In this document: one piece after another, positions 11,159-23,798 of the stretch
How positions within the stretch are numbered: position 1 is the first letter of the stretch
How the letters are laid out: each line of letters begins with the position of its first letter
DNA from: Petunia secreta
Lineage: Eukaryota > Streptophyta > Magnoliopsida > Solanales > Solanaceae
Reading direction: 5' to 3'
DNA: 64,000 nucleotides
Assembly (NCBI GenBank): GCA_029990175.1
Contig: JARKIP010000049.1
Coordinates: 9,278,001-9,342,000 of the forward strand
Notes under the pieces: model-generated
The model's database searches: none
The model's input: the letters and a program-made list of their open reading frames with translations, nothing else
Told to the model about the DNA's origin: nothing
Program-made: the position numbers and the translations under genes

Positions 11159-11941
11159 TAATCTAGTTTAAATTTTTAAGAAAGAAATGAAGTATGATAA
11201 CAATTGTAAGAGGCAAAACTATTTTCAACAAGTGAATCGTTTTAACATGTAGCATGACTTTGATGTTTGAAATTATAGCAGTAATAGATTATCTCTTGCA
11301 AGAGTGTCTCTTTTCTAATTTTCTAGGTGCCAACTGAATTTTTATTTTGAATTAGCCATCCCGAGAATAGGAAATGTAACTAAGTATGGGTATTCTTATC
11401 AGTTTAACATCTGACATGCAATTACTGCACTAGTATAAAAAGAATTCGTTTACTACTTTTTGTTTTTGCTTAAATTGTTGTCTTGGTTGAAGAAGCATAA
11501 TTCTATATGCTTGCACTTTCGTTTGACCCAATGACTGTTATAGTTTTTCTTGAATCACATCTGAGAAATGGCCCAACTTGTTATGTCTAATTGACGGATA
11601 GGTTTGATTCCAAGTTAAAGATTTGCTAGGTAGGTAGCCTTAACATTTGTTCAATTCAGTACTATATTCTTCTGTTAAAACTGTTTGATTACCAAGATTC
11701 AAGCCAATGTTAATTTGGTTTGCCATGGTTCGAGACTACAACTTAAGACTCTATTCAGGAACACGATTTCATAAAGCAAATTGGAACTATTACTTAAGCT
11801 TTAGCTTTTTGGTGGGTAGTGGATTGCTGAGAAGAAATTGTAGCATTGTTACTAGATTCTTGGGTCTTAAAAGGACCTTCAGATAATGCTTTGCTGCTCG
11901 ATCTAGTGCCAGGCTCTGACTTTTGCTATTATGTGACCTAT
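11159..11941. other. U2 downstream flank and intergenic DNA
   Basis: The first 180 bp resemble the downstream flanks of U2 copies 3 and 4 and of the orphan flank at 47414. No gene is seen in the rest. The last five bases, CCTAT, are the target duplication of the LTR element that starts at 11942. Confidence 0.55.
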
Positions 11942-12961
11942 TGTTAGATTATAGTACACTCGACACAAGAGGGGGATGAATTGGGTCGATAACAATTTTT
12001 GCCTCTTTTTAAGTTTTAGACTAAGTTAGAACAACTCACTTGGAACAGTTCCTATGGGCGTTCCAACAGCAGTTTAACAAAGCAATAAACGAGCAAAAAT
12101 AGACAAGGCACGCACGATTTTAACGTGGAAAACACCCTGGCTTAAAGGTGTAAAAAACCACGACCCACACTCCTATGGGAATTTCAACCAATCCACTGAC
12201 AAACGAGTCAAACTCGGATTACAAGGGTAACCCCAAGGACCTAACTCTAAGCTAACACAACAATCCTAGACTGTTGCTACCCTTCCAAACTGCCCTAGCT
12301 TGGAACACAAAGAACTTAACTCTAAGCTCTTTGCCCAATGGGATTTTAACTCCAGATTACAACCTCAAAGAGTGCTTCTAAAAAGCTGAACGAGATTACA
12401 ATTTAAGTGCCTAATATATGAACTAAAAACTGGACTCAAACTATTTCAAATGACTTGATGAAACACTTGTCCAGACTGTTCCAATGCCGGTTCCAACTGC
12501 TTCAGAATTTTTCTCTCTTGTACGCTCAATTTATCTTTTGTGCTGAAGTGTTTGGACGCTTTTTTCAACCTGTATGAAACTGTATTTATAGAAAAATATA
12601 CCTGACAATAGAATATACAGTCCAACAAAGTTAGGGATAAAAATATACAGCTCATAGTTTAATCCCTTCCTTATCAAAATAGAAGATTTCCTACAATCCT
12701 ATTCCAACTCAAATTCCTTAGCCAAGTCCTGTAGAAATCAAATCACTAAGGAATCTTATCAACAATACTATGGCTAATCCATAATCCAGCCATACAAATA
12801 ACACCAAAATTAATTAATCCATTTCACACATTTTCCTTGAAATATCATTATTCACAAATTGCTATTTTTTCAAGAAAATTAATTCCACAATAATACCTCA
12901 ATTAATTTTAATGTAACAAGTACATTTTATTTGTTGTCATCAAAACATCATATACTCAACA
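11942..12961 (-). repeat. 3' LTR of the outer copia element
   Basis: Terminates TG...CA and is nearly identical by eye to 22771-23793. Read on the minus strand it begins TGTTGAGTATATGATG. It includes TATTTATAG- and TATA-like words expected of an LTR promoter. Short ORFs inside (for example near 12446-12655) recur in the other LTR and are not genes. Confidence 0.9.
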
Positions 12962-13142
12962 AATTCTCCCTTTTTGATGATGACAAACAAAATGTGCTTG
13001 TTTCACTTTGATAATAACAACAACCTTACTTAAGTCAGTTAAGGACCTAAAACAAGGAATTTATTTATCTAAACATGACACAATATTTCTTCCCCTTTTT
13101 GCCAAACTCATTTATTACCAAAAGCACATACAAGTAAGGGAC

Positions 13143-13450
13143 TGTTATAAATTCATTTGTGTGGATGACCATTACTCACCATTATTCAATTGTAACATAT
13201 GGTTTACTACCCCACTTTCTCCTACTTAATTCCTTCCCACTAAGTGACCACTAATTCCTTATTAAGTCACTACTTAATTCTTGTAACCTTTGGATTGATT
13301 TGTAACCTATGTATTTGTATCCTATAAATAGAGCACATTTGACTCTATGGAGTACACACTTGAAACACTTTGAGAATAATACAAGTTCTTCATGCTCCTC
13401 TCATATATTTTGTCTTGTTCTTGCACTACTTTACTCTTAGTTTTACAGCA
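13143..13450 (+). repeat. 5' LTR of the nested copia element
   Basis: 308 bp, matched by the right LTR of the same length. Contains TATCCTATAAATAGAGC, a plausible TATA region, and ends ACAGCA. Confidence 0.88.
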
Positions 13451-13745
13451 CGTTATCAGCACGAGTCTCTATTTTATTACACGATTTAGAAGAAATAAAA
13501 AGCAAATTATGATGCAATTGATAGAAGCCAATGTTCTGGTTGCTAACACAAGATAAGTTTTTTTTATTTCTAAATTCCTTCATATTATGGTTTTTGTTAA
13601 TCTCAAAATTAATAGTACCCTATTTTCATTTTGTTTTATACCACTTTAAGTTGTGGAAACCTTTCACTGACTATAACTTTTGTCTATATTACCATTGTTT
13701 GGTTGATTTTGTAGCTATCATTTGACAACAATTTAAGGGTGCATG

Positions 13746-14347
13746 TAGGGATGGCAAATGGTGCGGGGCGGTGCGGGTGCGGGCCGGGTTTTCTCTAAAC
13801 CCACAAAATTTAAACCCGCCCCGCCCCGCATAGAATTTATACCCACGCAGACCCGCACCCGCGAAGACCCGCGCATACCCGCCCCGCCCTGCAGCCCGCT
13901 CACTTTTTTTTCGATATTTTTGTTTGTTTTGTATTTTTTTTTTAATTAAGGGCTCTAACACCACGACCAACAGTTTAGTACTAATATACAAGCCTCAAAC
14001 ATATTTTTTGATACAACTCTTCACCAAAGAAAAGTACAAAACAACCACTTCATCATCAACTTATTATAAGTCATTGTTTTTGTAGTTGGAACAACCTCAA
14101 TATGCATTAAAAATTTACTTCTTTGGACCAAAAGAACTTTCACTTGGATAATATGTGATACTATTATGTATTTGGATAATATTTAATGTAAAACCCGCAT
14201 AAACCCGCAACCCGCCCCGCGCCGCATTAAGTTCTAAATTATTGGTTTGAAACCCACCCCGCCCCGCCCCGCACCCGAACATACCCACATAAGTCCAAAC
14301 CCGCACCGCCCCGCACCCGCCCCGCCCCGCCCCACTTGCCATCCCTA
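13746..14347. mobile_element. GC-rich inverted-repeat element
   Basis: Ends TAGGGATGGCAAATGGTGCG and its inverse at 14320-14347 form terminal inverted repeats. The arms consist largely of GCGGG/CCCGC words, which gives the strong GC contrast with the AT-rich host. Flanks GGTGCATG and TGTGTATG match at six of eight positions, consistent with an aged 8-bp hAT-type target duplication. It sits inside the 5' part of the nested copia element. Confidence 0.65.
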
Positions 14348-15462
14348 TGTGTATGGCCTAGCAACATCATATTGTAGATCAGCTCTACTCATGTTTCAAG
14401 GTACACAAATCTTTTTATGACTCTATCTTTCACAGTTTATAATATAAAAAGGAAAGAGAACTATTTTATTAAACATTGTTCGAAAAAAAAGATATATTGG
14501 AATACATGCATGTAATATTAATACTCATCTCATACTTAAAAAGGTTTTATAAGATTATGGTGTTAATAATTGTAGTCTAATTATCACGAAAAGTTTTACA
14601 ACACGTAAAAGTGTAAGCAATTATTTTTTGTGTAAAAGTGTAGAAGGACCTCTTTATCTTCATCTTAAGTAATTGATACGATCCTTTGATAAGCATTTGT
14701 GTCCTATTTATCTAGAAATTAGATTTATTCAGAATGACTGAGCATCACTAGAAAATAAATTGTTCTTATAGAATTGTACTCGTTGAGTATATAAAGTGAA
14801 CAAAATCTTATGCATTTCTTCCGTTAGATAAACTGCTTGTAAGAGAAAACATGGATTATGTAATATAGTTAATATTTTACTCTCACATGGATATATGGAA
14901 TGAAACAAATATGGTAACTTTTAAAGAATGTTTCTTTGATTTATAGTTGGGTAAATTTTGTACTCTTGGTAAGTGGAGATCGGAGAAATACTACTTATTT
15001 TTTCTTATGATCTTTACCCGATATATTAGTGTTATATCATTGATACACGATTACAGTACTATGTTTCAATTATACGAAGCATGAGTATCTTTGATTATTG
15101 TACTTCAAATCGCATCATATGTACACACTTTGGCCTATTATGCCATTAATTAAGGGTAAGACATCATATTCAACTCCCTATGCATTATGGCGTAACACGC
15201 TTTTGCGATAATAAGATATTGATGGCATAATGATGATTGAGGCAAACTAAAGTATTATCAAAAAGATAAAGTATTTTTGATAAAAGTCATGAAGCCCATC
15301 CACTAAATAGGCTCAATTCATAGAGGTGAATGTGGGAGCAATATATGCTCCATTCCCTAAAGATGAATGTGGTAGCAAGACAAGCTCCATTCCATAAGGT
15401 GAATGTGGGAGCACAACATAATGCTCCATTCTCATATGTGAATGTAGTAGCAATACATAATA

Positions 15463-15612
15463 TGCCTGAAAGAAGGTAAATTATCATTATGTCTGAAAGA
15501 AGACACAACATAATATGCCTGAAAGAAGGCAGCATATCTTTATGTCTGAAAGAAGACACAATATTTTATGTCTAAAAAAAAGGCAAATAATTTTATGTCT
15601 AAAAGACGACAA
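15463..15612 (+). repeat. Short tandem repeat in nested copia gag region
   Basis: About five imperfect units of roughly 30 bp built on ATGTCTGAAAGAAGACACAA. They lie in the degenerate gag region and produce small unsupported ORFs on both strands. Confidence 0.6.
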
Positions 15613-16621
15613 AATAATTACCATGGTAGAGACCATGGATGTGGACGTGGCAAATGATGAAAAAGATAGTCATCATTGTGAAATAAATAAGAGAACAATA
15701 AGGGTTCTCAAAAAGTAACCGTTCAAACGGTAAATATAATAATGCCCTCAATGTAGCATATGAGCATGAGGCAAGTCCCAATGATTATGGTCCATTCCTT
15801 GTGGTGAATAAGACAATTCATTAAAAAAAATTATGAATATAGACCCGTTCACCGAAGTTAATGTGGCAATATGTGATACAATATCAAAACTCGCCTCCAG
15901 AAGAGGTTCGAGAAAGATGAATATGGACGTGCCCATGCGTGGTTGATAAAGTACCACAACTCACCTCTAGAAAAGGTTCGACTATAATAATTCTATTATT
16001 ATTGTGGCATAAATGGTCATTGCTCTCGTACAGAACGTACACCATAATTATGTATTATTATGAATTACATAAGAGCAAGTGAAGCAAGAAATTGATCTTG
16101 CCTATAATGATTTTACCATGAGAAAAATAATATGATTTTCTCCTTGAAATGAGATATTCACCATATGGTTGGTGTAATAAAATATATGGTAGTACAAAGC
16201 TATTTGAGTGCTCCGGAAGAGCCAAAATATTACTACCTGGAGGAATGAGATTGATGAAATATTTACTGTAGTATGTCTCAAAGAAACTTATTAAGTTTCA
16301 AATATATTTTTCGAAATTGCTATCATATTGAGACTACAAATATGAGAAGATTTAATATCTTCATATTACTACAGTCATAGCGGGTAAGATATATGTATAT
16401 AATAAAGGGTTACTCGCCTCTTCTTCCAGTTTGTACCATATAAATATAAGAATATCGGGTGAGATATATGTGCTTGAAAAGCTCCCCGTCTCTTCCTCGA
16501 GTTTGTACTACACAAAATATAAGTGTGGTAGAATCATATGTGCATGCCACAATAAAATTTTAATTTATTGTTACAAAGCCCATGCTATAGTAAATCAGAA
16601 GTTTACTAGATGATCAATTTA

Positions 16622-18480
16622 TTACTTGGCATGACCGGTTTGACCATCCTGGTACAAATATGATGCACAAAATATATTGCAAATTCGCATGGGTATATAC
16701 TGAAGAATCAGGAATCTTCAAGAATTCTCTTTGTGTTGCTTGTTCTCATGAAAATTATTAGACCAACTAAATTTGGGATCAGGATCCCCGCACTTCTGGA
16801 ATGTATAAAAGGTGAATATGGGCTCGTTCACCTGCCATGTGGACCATATAATTATTATAAATAGATGCATCTATGATAAGGTCACATGTGCGTTTTATTA
16901 CAAATAAATCTTATTATGAGCATATTTTCAGATTATGCAATCAAGACAAGTTATCTTGATAATGTTGGCAAGCAAGTTTAGCATATTCATATATTGAAAG
17001 CCTCCAATTGCTAAACCATGCATATGAGAACAATGCTACCTAAATCAGGTAAGAGGTATGGTATATCCATAAAGCAGCACTTGTGCACGACATGCCATAA
17101 AATGAATTCCCCCTCATAATTGGTTCAGGGTCAGGAACCAAATATCTTCCATCTAATAATTTTAATGTGTGGTATATTATCAATTTCTCCACCGCAATGC
17201 ACAAAGATGGGTCCCATATAAAGTTGGGAACGAATGTTAGTCTGGCTAACATTAGGGGAAGAAATTAAAGCAGCTGAGGAATAAATAAATTAAATTATTA
17301 TTTGATTATGATCCTCATATAAAGATAATGCAAGTCACTGCCAGATGCATTACTGACCCAAAGAAAAATATTATATTCCAGCTGCTAATGCTCCTGATGT
17401 CCTGGTGAGACAATCTATTTACGTAAATGAGTCTAAGGCACGCCTGAAGCGTGGTAGACTATTCGGTTCCAAAGGTAAAAGTCCTTGAAAAAGGAAAGCA
17501 GCAAATATTTGAGATGGTCAAATAAGGAGGCAGGCTCTAGAAGAGTCCACGACATAACACTTCATAAAACCTCCTCATGAGAGGTTCAGGTACCTGAAAA
17601 TTTATGAATGTGAAGAGATCTCAATATTTTATGTCGGATTGGGAACCGAGATATGAAATTATCGTCAACGGTATCTTACATATATTATAAAGCTCAATAT
17701 TTATATGATTATGAGGATCTTGAGCTTAAGTCTGTTAGGAATACAGACATGAAATTATTGGCCAAAAATAGCAAAACGCATTCAAGCAAAAATTGGCTTC
17801 ACTGGAGTGACGTGAAGTTTTTGGACCTATAGTCCAAACACCTGAAGGTGCAAAGCCAGTGGTGTACAAAGATATTTTTGTGCTAAAATATTGATAATAA
17901 TAAGTCCTTAAATATAAAGTACGACTTGAGGCACAAAGATCTGACATTGATTATATGGAGCTGTATTTTCCTTTTGGTGGATGCAATCACCTTCAGGTAT
18001 CTTATATGTCTGGCAGTGCATGAAAGACTTGATATGCGTATGAATGCTGCGACATCCTTTTATATGGCTCATTGAGCAATAATATATTTATCCTTGAAGG
18101 ATTCAAGATCCTAGAAGCATGTAAAGGTTCCCGGGAAACCTATTCAATGAAGCTTCATAATATTTATACTGATTAAAACAATCCGGCCACATATGGTACA
18201 ATTACGTTTGCGAGCATCTTGATATTGAAATATTATATTTTAATATAATTGGTGTATTGAAGTATCTTACCAAATATACTCCACTAGTTATAGCTTTTGT
18301 TATAAGCTTATTGGTAAGATATAGTTCTTCCTCAATGCGAAGACATCAGAAGAATACATGGTATCTACTTGATCTACAAAGTCCGATATCAACTTGGTAT
18401 TTATTTGTTGTGGTAGAATACCTATATTGTGGCATTTTATAAAATCAATTGTTGCTGCTACATCTTCAATTTATGAAGAG
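16622..18480 (+). pseudogene. Copia integrase-RT remnants of the nested element
   Basis: Successive fragments match the copia pol order. WHDRFDHPGTNMMHKI (GAG-pre-integrase) occurs near 16628, a LVHLPCGPYNYY integrase segment near 16825, an NESKARLKRGRLFGSKG linker near 17425, FGPIVQTPEGAKPVVYK near 17818, and MDAITFRYLICLAVHERLDM (RT) near 17980. Stops and frameshifts separate them, so no intact enzyme is encoded. Confidence 0.8.
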
Positions 18481-19043
18481 ATAATAGCCATGCTTGAAGC
18501 TATGCGACAAAATTGGTGGTTGAGATCAAGGACTCAATATATTTAGCAACAATGTGGTATTTTTTTTGAAGACGAGGATCCCAGTAATATTATATGAAAT
18601 ATTGCATCGATAGTTCAGCTAAAAGGAAGATACAACTAAAGGAGACAAATATTCAACAAGATTTCTTTTTAGTCGTGATCTTCAAAAGAATGATGAAGTT
18701 AATGCTGAAGAATTCACTCCAGTGATAGTTTGGCGTATCTGTCCACTAAGTAATTGCCAATCTCAACATTTGAGAAGCTGATTTATAAGATTGGAATGTG
18801 TCATCTTCAAGATATTGAATGATCTTTTCATGAGGGGGAGTAAAGTACGCGCTGCACTCTTTTTCACTTAACAAGGTTTTATCCCACTGGGTTTTACTTG
18901 TAAGGTTTTTAACGAGGCAGCTCTAAAGGCATATTACAGGATGTGTGTACTCTTTTTCCTTCACTAGGCTTTTTCCTATCGGGTTTTTCCTAATAAGGTT
19001 TTAACGAGGCACATTACCTTCCAAATGGTCATCCAAGGGGGAG

Positions 19044-19351
19044 TGTTATAAATTCATTTGTGTGGATGACCACTACTCACCATTATTCAATTGTAACATA
19101 TGGTTTACTACCCCCACTTTCTCCTACTTAATTCCTTCCCACTAAGTGACCACTAATTCCTTATTAAGTCACTACTTAATTCTTGTAATCTTTGGGTTGA
19201 TTTGTAACCATGTATTTGTATCCTATAAATAGAGCACATTTGACTCTATGGAGGACACACTTGAAACACTTTGAGAATAATACAAGTTCTTTCTTCTCCT
19301 CTCATATATTTTGTCTTGTTCTTGCACTACTTTACTATTAGTTTTACAGCA
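19044..19351 (+). repeat. 3' LTR of the nested copia element
   Basis: 308 bp and nearly identical to 13143-13450. Preceded by the purine tract and followed by the target duplication GGGAC. Confidence 0.88.
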
Positions 19352-19356
19352 GGGAC

Positions 19357-21057
19357 AATGAGACAAAACTAAAGTGGAATATTTGTCAGTGATATACATA
19401 ACCTAAGCACAAGCACATATTACTCTTCCCCCTTTTGGCATCATCGAAAAGCATCAACTACTGTCAAAACCAACAATGCAAAATATATGGATAATCAAGT
19501 ATGTCACACCCGTCGCCACTAGGGCAGCAACTCATGTAAGTATAAGCATAAATTTCTCAAGCATTGATATTAAATGATATTGGCCATCCTGCTTGAAATC
19601 ACAATTCATCAAAACAATCCACAAAGGACAAAGCCAAATCTGTACCAGTTAAGCTTTCATGCCCAAAATAAAATGCTTAATGCGTAACCTTGTTCATAGG
19701 ATTTAAACAAAAATATAAGATTAAGGAACAAGGCATTGAACAGGTTTAAGACTGGGCTGATATGAGTGTGAGGCTAAGGAAAGAGTTAAGATTTTCTAGT
19801 GGTGCTTGGCTTATTTTTCCGTCTTACTTTCACCTCTTGCTCAAATCTGAAAACATAGGATATCAAAGTTTCATTCTCCTCCATAAGAATAGCCAACCAA
19901 TTCTCTAAAATATTAATTTGAACATTCATATTACAGATGGCTATTGGATCACTAGTAGGACCAGGTCCATCACCTGTTCCATCTTCTTAGCAACCTATGA
20001 TCTTGACAATAAATCTGTGATATTCGTCTCAAAAGAATTTTTCATCAAACATCTCCTCCACATAATGAAATTACCATACTCATCAAAGCAAACATTTTTT
20101 TTTTGATTCCCCCTCAACCTTAGGCTGCTTCACATTTATCCAAATGAGATTGTCTCCTATTATTTTCAGATTTGCAACTTTATCTTTGGAAATTCTTTAA
20201 GATCAAACCAAAGGGAGTGCGGAGGTATGAATGAAAGAACATGATCATCAATTTTTTTAAGGAATGATAACTTTTAACAAAAAGTGGATATGGGCTGATT
20301 ATGAGAAATTGTAATGAACAATCATATGCACAAGCCATATTTTGGAGGTACAGATCTAGGAACAATTTAAAACTCATTTATCCTCTATTTCATGCTTTAA
20401 AAACTGTGAATCAATCAAAGAAAATAAGGGCAATATCATTAGATCTCAACAAGAAAAATAATGAACTCATGACATGAGAGCATGCATGTTACAACACAAA
20501 GTTGAGTTAGACACCCTTTTTTTTTAAAAAAAAAAATATTTATGCATTGATAGAGATCGAATGACACCTCCTAGCCAATCATTGGGAAAAGGCAATACAC
20601 CATGCACTCAAGTAAATATAATCATGCCAAGATCCAATTTATTTTCCTCAAGATATCCACCACTTAGTGCTTTAGTAAAAATGCTAGCAACTTTTTACCC
20701 AAAATACTAAACAAGAGATAGAAAGAATTATATACCTTTCGTGCTATATTGTTAGCCAATAACTCAACAAAAACAACACCAACATGTCTAAAAATCAAAG
20801 TCATACCAGCTCATGTGCAGAGGATGTGAGTTCTATGCTTGCAAGGTCTAGCTGTGAGTTAGTGTATGAGGATCCTTCACGGGAACAGGGGGTTGGAACT
20901 ATTTCAGCAAGTGTTGTTCCATTTGTTCTTCCCCCTGATTGTTCCAGAATATGCCCAGGTTCAGAAGAACCTGTTCCAAGACATGTTCCTTCGTGTTGGA
21001 CATTCATGGCATCCTCCTCACTTAAAGATCGACAAAGACCAATCTGAAAGCATTATC
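19357..21057 (-). other. 3' non-coding interior of the outer copia element
   Basis: The interior resumes after the nested element. On the minus strand it contains GATGATGCCAAAAGGGGGAAG (about 19433-19450), a phrase typical of the region upstream of a copia 3' LTR. The open frame at 20801-21007 (containing EGTCLGTGSSEPGHILEQ) has no domain known to me and may be a spacer ORF of the element family. No pol motif is present. Confidence 0.55.
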
Positions 21058-21209
21058 CTACACACTCTTTTCAGCTAAAGCATTAAGAAAATCAGTTGTA
21101 CAACTTCTCAAAATATAGTCATTCATAATTTTGCAACAACTATGAAAATCAACTTTGCTCCTATGGTTACATGATTGTGAAATATGCAACAATTTAATTC
21201 TTAAAACTT

Positions 21210-21330
21210 CAACCAATAAAGAATGGAAGAGTGGCTTACCTTTCCTACCTATATCAAACGCCACACTTCCTTCATTGAAGGCCGTTAGTGAGAGAAATTT
21301 TATTTTACTCCAATAATAAGATTCAAGCAA
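21210..21330 (-). pseudogene. Copia protease scrap
   Basis: The minus-strand reading KFLSLTAFNEGSVAFDIGRK matches the segment just after the catalytic DSG of plant copia proteases. The DSG box itself is missing, and sequence after about 21230 does not continue into integrase. This marks one edge of the large pol deletion. Confidence 0.6.
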
Positions 21331-21387
21331 CCACTAACCAAGTAACATAATTGGTTGCTCCCTCTCACCTTAGCCTGCAAACCTAGA

Positions 21388-22713
21388 TTAAGTGTTAAAC
21401 TTAGGAACCCAAACCTTTTTGGGTCCCTTTCCTTGAGAAACAGGAAACATCACATCTTTTCTAACCCATCTAACAGTATTTTCAATTTTTTCAAGAGCCT
21501 TGATTCTAGCTAAACATCCATACATGTAGTGACCAGTGTGTCCACAATGAGTACATAAGCGATATTCAGGTAAATTAACATATTTCCTATTTGTATCCCA
21601 TTTAACCTGATCACTTTTGTAACCCAGACCACTACGACTCCTACTTTGATGTTCAGTTAACCAATTTAAAGCTTCATTGGACATGTTCCACCTTTTGATC
21701 ATAGCAAGTTCATTGCTCACAATTTTTAAATTTTCTTGAAGCTCTTTATTCTTTTCAATTTCATGACTCAACTGCCCTTTTAAAGTATTCATATTAGATT
21801 CAAAACTTACTTGACAAGTGCTCACTTGACTCTTGCTCACAGATAGAGATTTCTTAAGTTTATAAATTTCAGCATTCATAGATGAAACAGTTCTATCCAA
21901 TTTACATAATTCCTCTTTGAGTGTCTTATTAGCCTTTTCAAGTTCGGTTTTGTTTCTTTGCAAACATTTGCAATCAGATTTCAAACTTGATACTACATTG
22001 GCTAAATCATTTCTCTCAGCACTCACATTTTGAAATTCATCCATTAAAGAAAGCAAAAGATCAACTACTTTACTTTTGGATAAATAATGAACTTTTTCTT
22101 TAAGTTGAGTGAGCATTGCCTCTGAGGATTCATCATCTGATTTGGAGTCACTTTTGGCCATTAAAGCAAATACATCACTTTCATCTTCACCTTCTGATTC
22201 TTCACTAGTCAATGAGTCTCCCAAGGGTGCAATCATGGATTTCTTGAAACCTTTGTTGGATAATTTCTGCTGCCTCTTGGAACAGCTTCTGGAACGTTCC
22301 ATCATTGGTTCATCCTCAACTAGAGCATTCTTCCTAATTTAACAAGTATGCAGATTACCTTCATGAGTTGACTTTTGAGAATCCCAAATTTCTTTTGCAG
22401 TGGCACATTCAGAGATTCGGTTGAATTCATTAAGTCCAAGACCAAAATAAAGTATTTTGATCGCCTTTGCATTCTTACTAAGTATTTTGAGATCATCTTG
22501 ATTAAATTCATCTTTAGATTTTGGAACCTTTGTGCATGTACTATCAGTTTTGGTAGGAACCATGGGTCCTTCAGTAATGATTTGCCATAACTGATAGTCT
22601 TCTGCTTGTAAGAATATCTCCATGTGAGCTTTCCACCACTTATAATTTTGAACATCAAACAATGGGGGCCTAGTGATGGATTGACCCTCTTGTAGTCCTA
22701 TTGGTGCACTCAT
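21388..22713 (-). pseudogene. Copia gag (UBN2-like plus CCHC knuckle), internally deleted
   Basis: The 5' part (22713-22339) encodes QNYKWWKAHMEIFLQAEDYQ and SECATAKEIWDSQKSTHEG, the start of a UBN2-type copia gag. The frame then breaks. A second open part (22305-21388) begins MMERSRSCSKRQQKL, runs through a long Lys/Glu/Ser-rich coiled coil and ends with the zinc knuckle CTHCGHTGHYMYGC (C-x2-C-x4-H-x4-C) and VWVPKFNT. The middle of gag that normally joins the two is lost, so the capsid precursor would not be made intact. Confidence 0.8.
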
Positions 22714-22770
22714 TTTAAGGATCTCTCAAAGGTATTAGCCTAGTTATGAGACACCCGCTCTGATACCAAT

Positions 22771-23793
22771 TATTAGATTAGAGTACACTCGACACAAGAG
22801 GGGGTGAATTGGGTCGATAACAATTTTTGCCTCTTTTTAAGTTTTAGAATAAGTTAAAACAACTCACTTGGAACAGTTCCTATGGGTGTTCCAACAGCAG
22901 TTTAACAAAGCAATAAACGAGCAAAAATAGACAAGGCACACGTGATTTTAACGTGGAAAACACCCTGGCTCAGAGGTGTAAAAAACCACGACCCACACCC
23001 CTGTGGGAATTTCAACCAATCCACTAAACAAACGAGCCAAACTCGGATTACAAAGGTAACCCCAAGGACCTAACTCTAAGCCCTTACACAACAATCCTAG
23101 ACTGTTGCTACTCTTCCAAACTACCCTAGCTTGGAACACAAAGAACTTAACTCTAAGCTCTTTACCCAATAGGATTCTAACTCCAGATTACAACCTCAAA
23201 AAGTGCTTCTAAAAAGCTGAACGAGATTATAATTTAAGTGCCTAATATACGAACTAAGAACTGGACTCAAACTATTTTAAATGACTTGATGAAACACTTG
23301 TCCAGACTGTTCCAGCACCGGTTCCAACTGCTTCAGAATTTTTCTCTCTTGTACGCTCAATTTCTCTTTTGTGCTGAAGTGTTTGGACGCCTTTTTCAAC
23401 CTGTATGAAACTGTATTTATAGAAAAATATACCTGACAATAGAATATACAGTCCAACAAAGTTAGGGATAAAAATATACAGCTCATAGTTTAATCCCTTC
23501 CTTATCAAAATAGAAGATTTCCTACAATCCTATTCCAACTCAAATTCCTTAGCCAAGTCCTGTAGAAATCAAATCACTAAGGAATCTTATCAACAACACT
23601 ATGGCTAATCCATAATCCAGCCATACAAATAACACCAAAATTAATTAATCCATTTCACACATTTTTCTTGAAATATCATTATTCACAAATTACTATTTTT
23701 TCAAGAAAATTAATTCCACAAATAATGCCTCAATTAATTTTAATGTAACAAGTACATTTTATTTGTTGTCATCAAAACATCGTATACTCAACA
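22771..23793 (-). repeat. 5' LTR of the outer copia element
   Basis: Matches 11942-12961 with scattered substitutions and small indels. Its inner terminus has changed from TG to TA (22771-22772), but the primer site follows directly on the minus strand. Confidence 0.9.
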
Positions 23794-23798
23794 CCTAT

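Larger units (their letters stand above)
13143..19351 (+). mobile_element. Degenerate Ty1-copia element nested in the outer element
   Basis: LTRs of 308 bp at 13143-13450 and 19044-19351 both begin TGTTATAAATTC and end GTTTTACAGCA. A 5-bp target duplication GGGAC flanks the element (13138-13142 and 19352-19356). A purine tract CCAAGGGGGAG precedes the right LTR. The site just after the left LTR reads CGTTATCAGCACGAG, lacking the usual TGG start. Interior gag-pol is present in order but riddled with stops and frameshifts. Confidence 0.9.
11942..23793 (-). mobile_element. Ty1-copia LTR retrotransposon, pol-deleted, with nested insertion
   Basis: Two LTRs of about 1.02 kb (11942-12961 and 22771-23793) lie in direct orientation, flanked by the 5-bp duplication CCTAT (11937-11941 and 23794-23798). 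Reading on the minus strand, the 5' LTR is the right-hand one. It is followed by the primer site TGGTATCAGAGCGGG (initiator-Met tRNA type, near 22768-22754), gag remnants, a scrap of protease, then non-coding DNA to a purine tract (AAAAAGGGAGAATT) before the left LTR. Integrase, RT and RNase H are missing. Without the nested 6.2 kb copia element the length would be about 5.6 kb. The UBN2-type gag and LTR style suggest the Tork/SIRE side of copia; lineage is inference. Confidence 0.9.

Noticed and set aside
12446..12655. A 69-codon ORF found again at 23277-23486
   Set aside because: Both copies lie at the same place in the two LTRs of one element; LTR sequence, not a gene.
13689..14342. Gly/Arg-rich ORFs on both strands
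   Set aside because: They come from GCGGG/CCCGC arms of the inverted-repeat element.
20784..21047. Plus-strand 87-codon ORF starting MSKNQSHTSS
   Set aside because: It is antisense to sequence of the minus-strand copia element, with a competing frame on the other strand and no motif.
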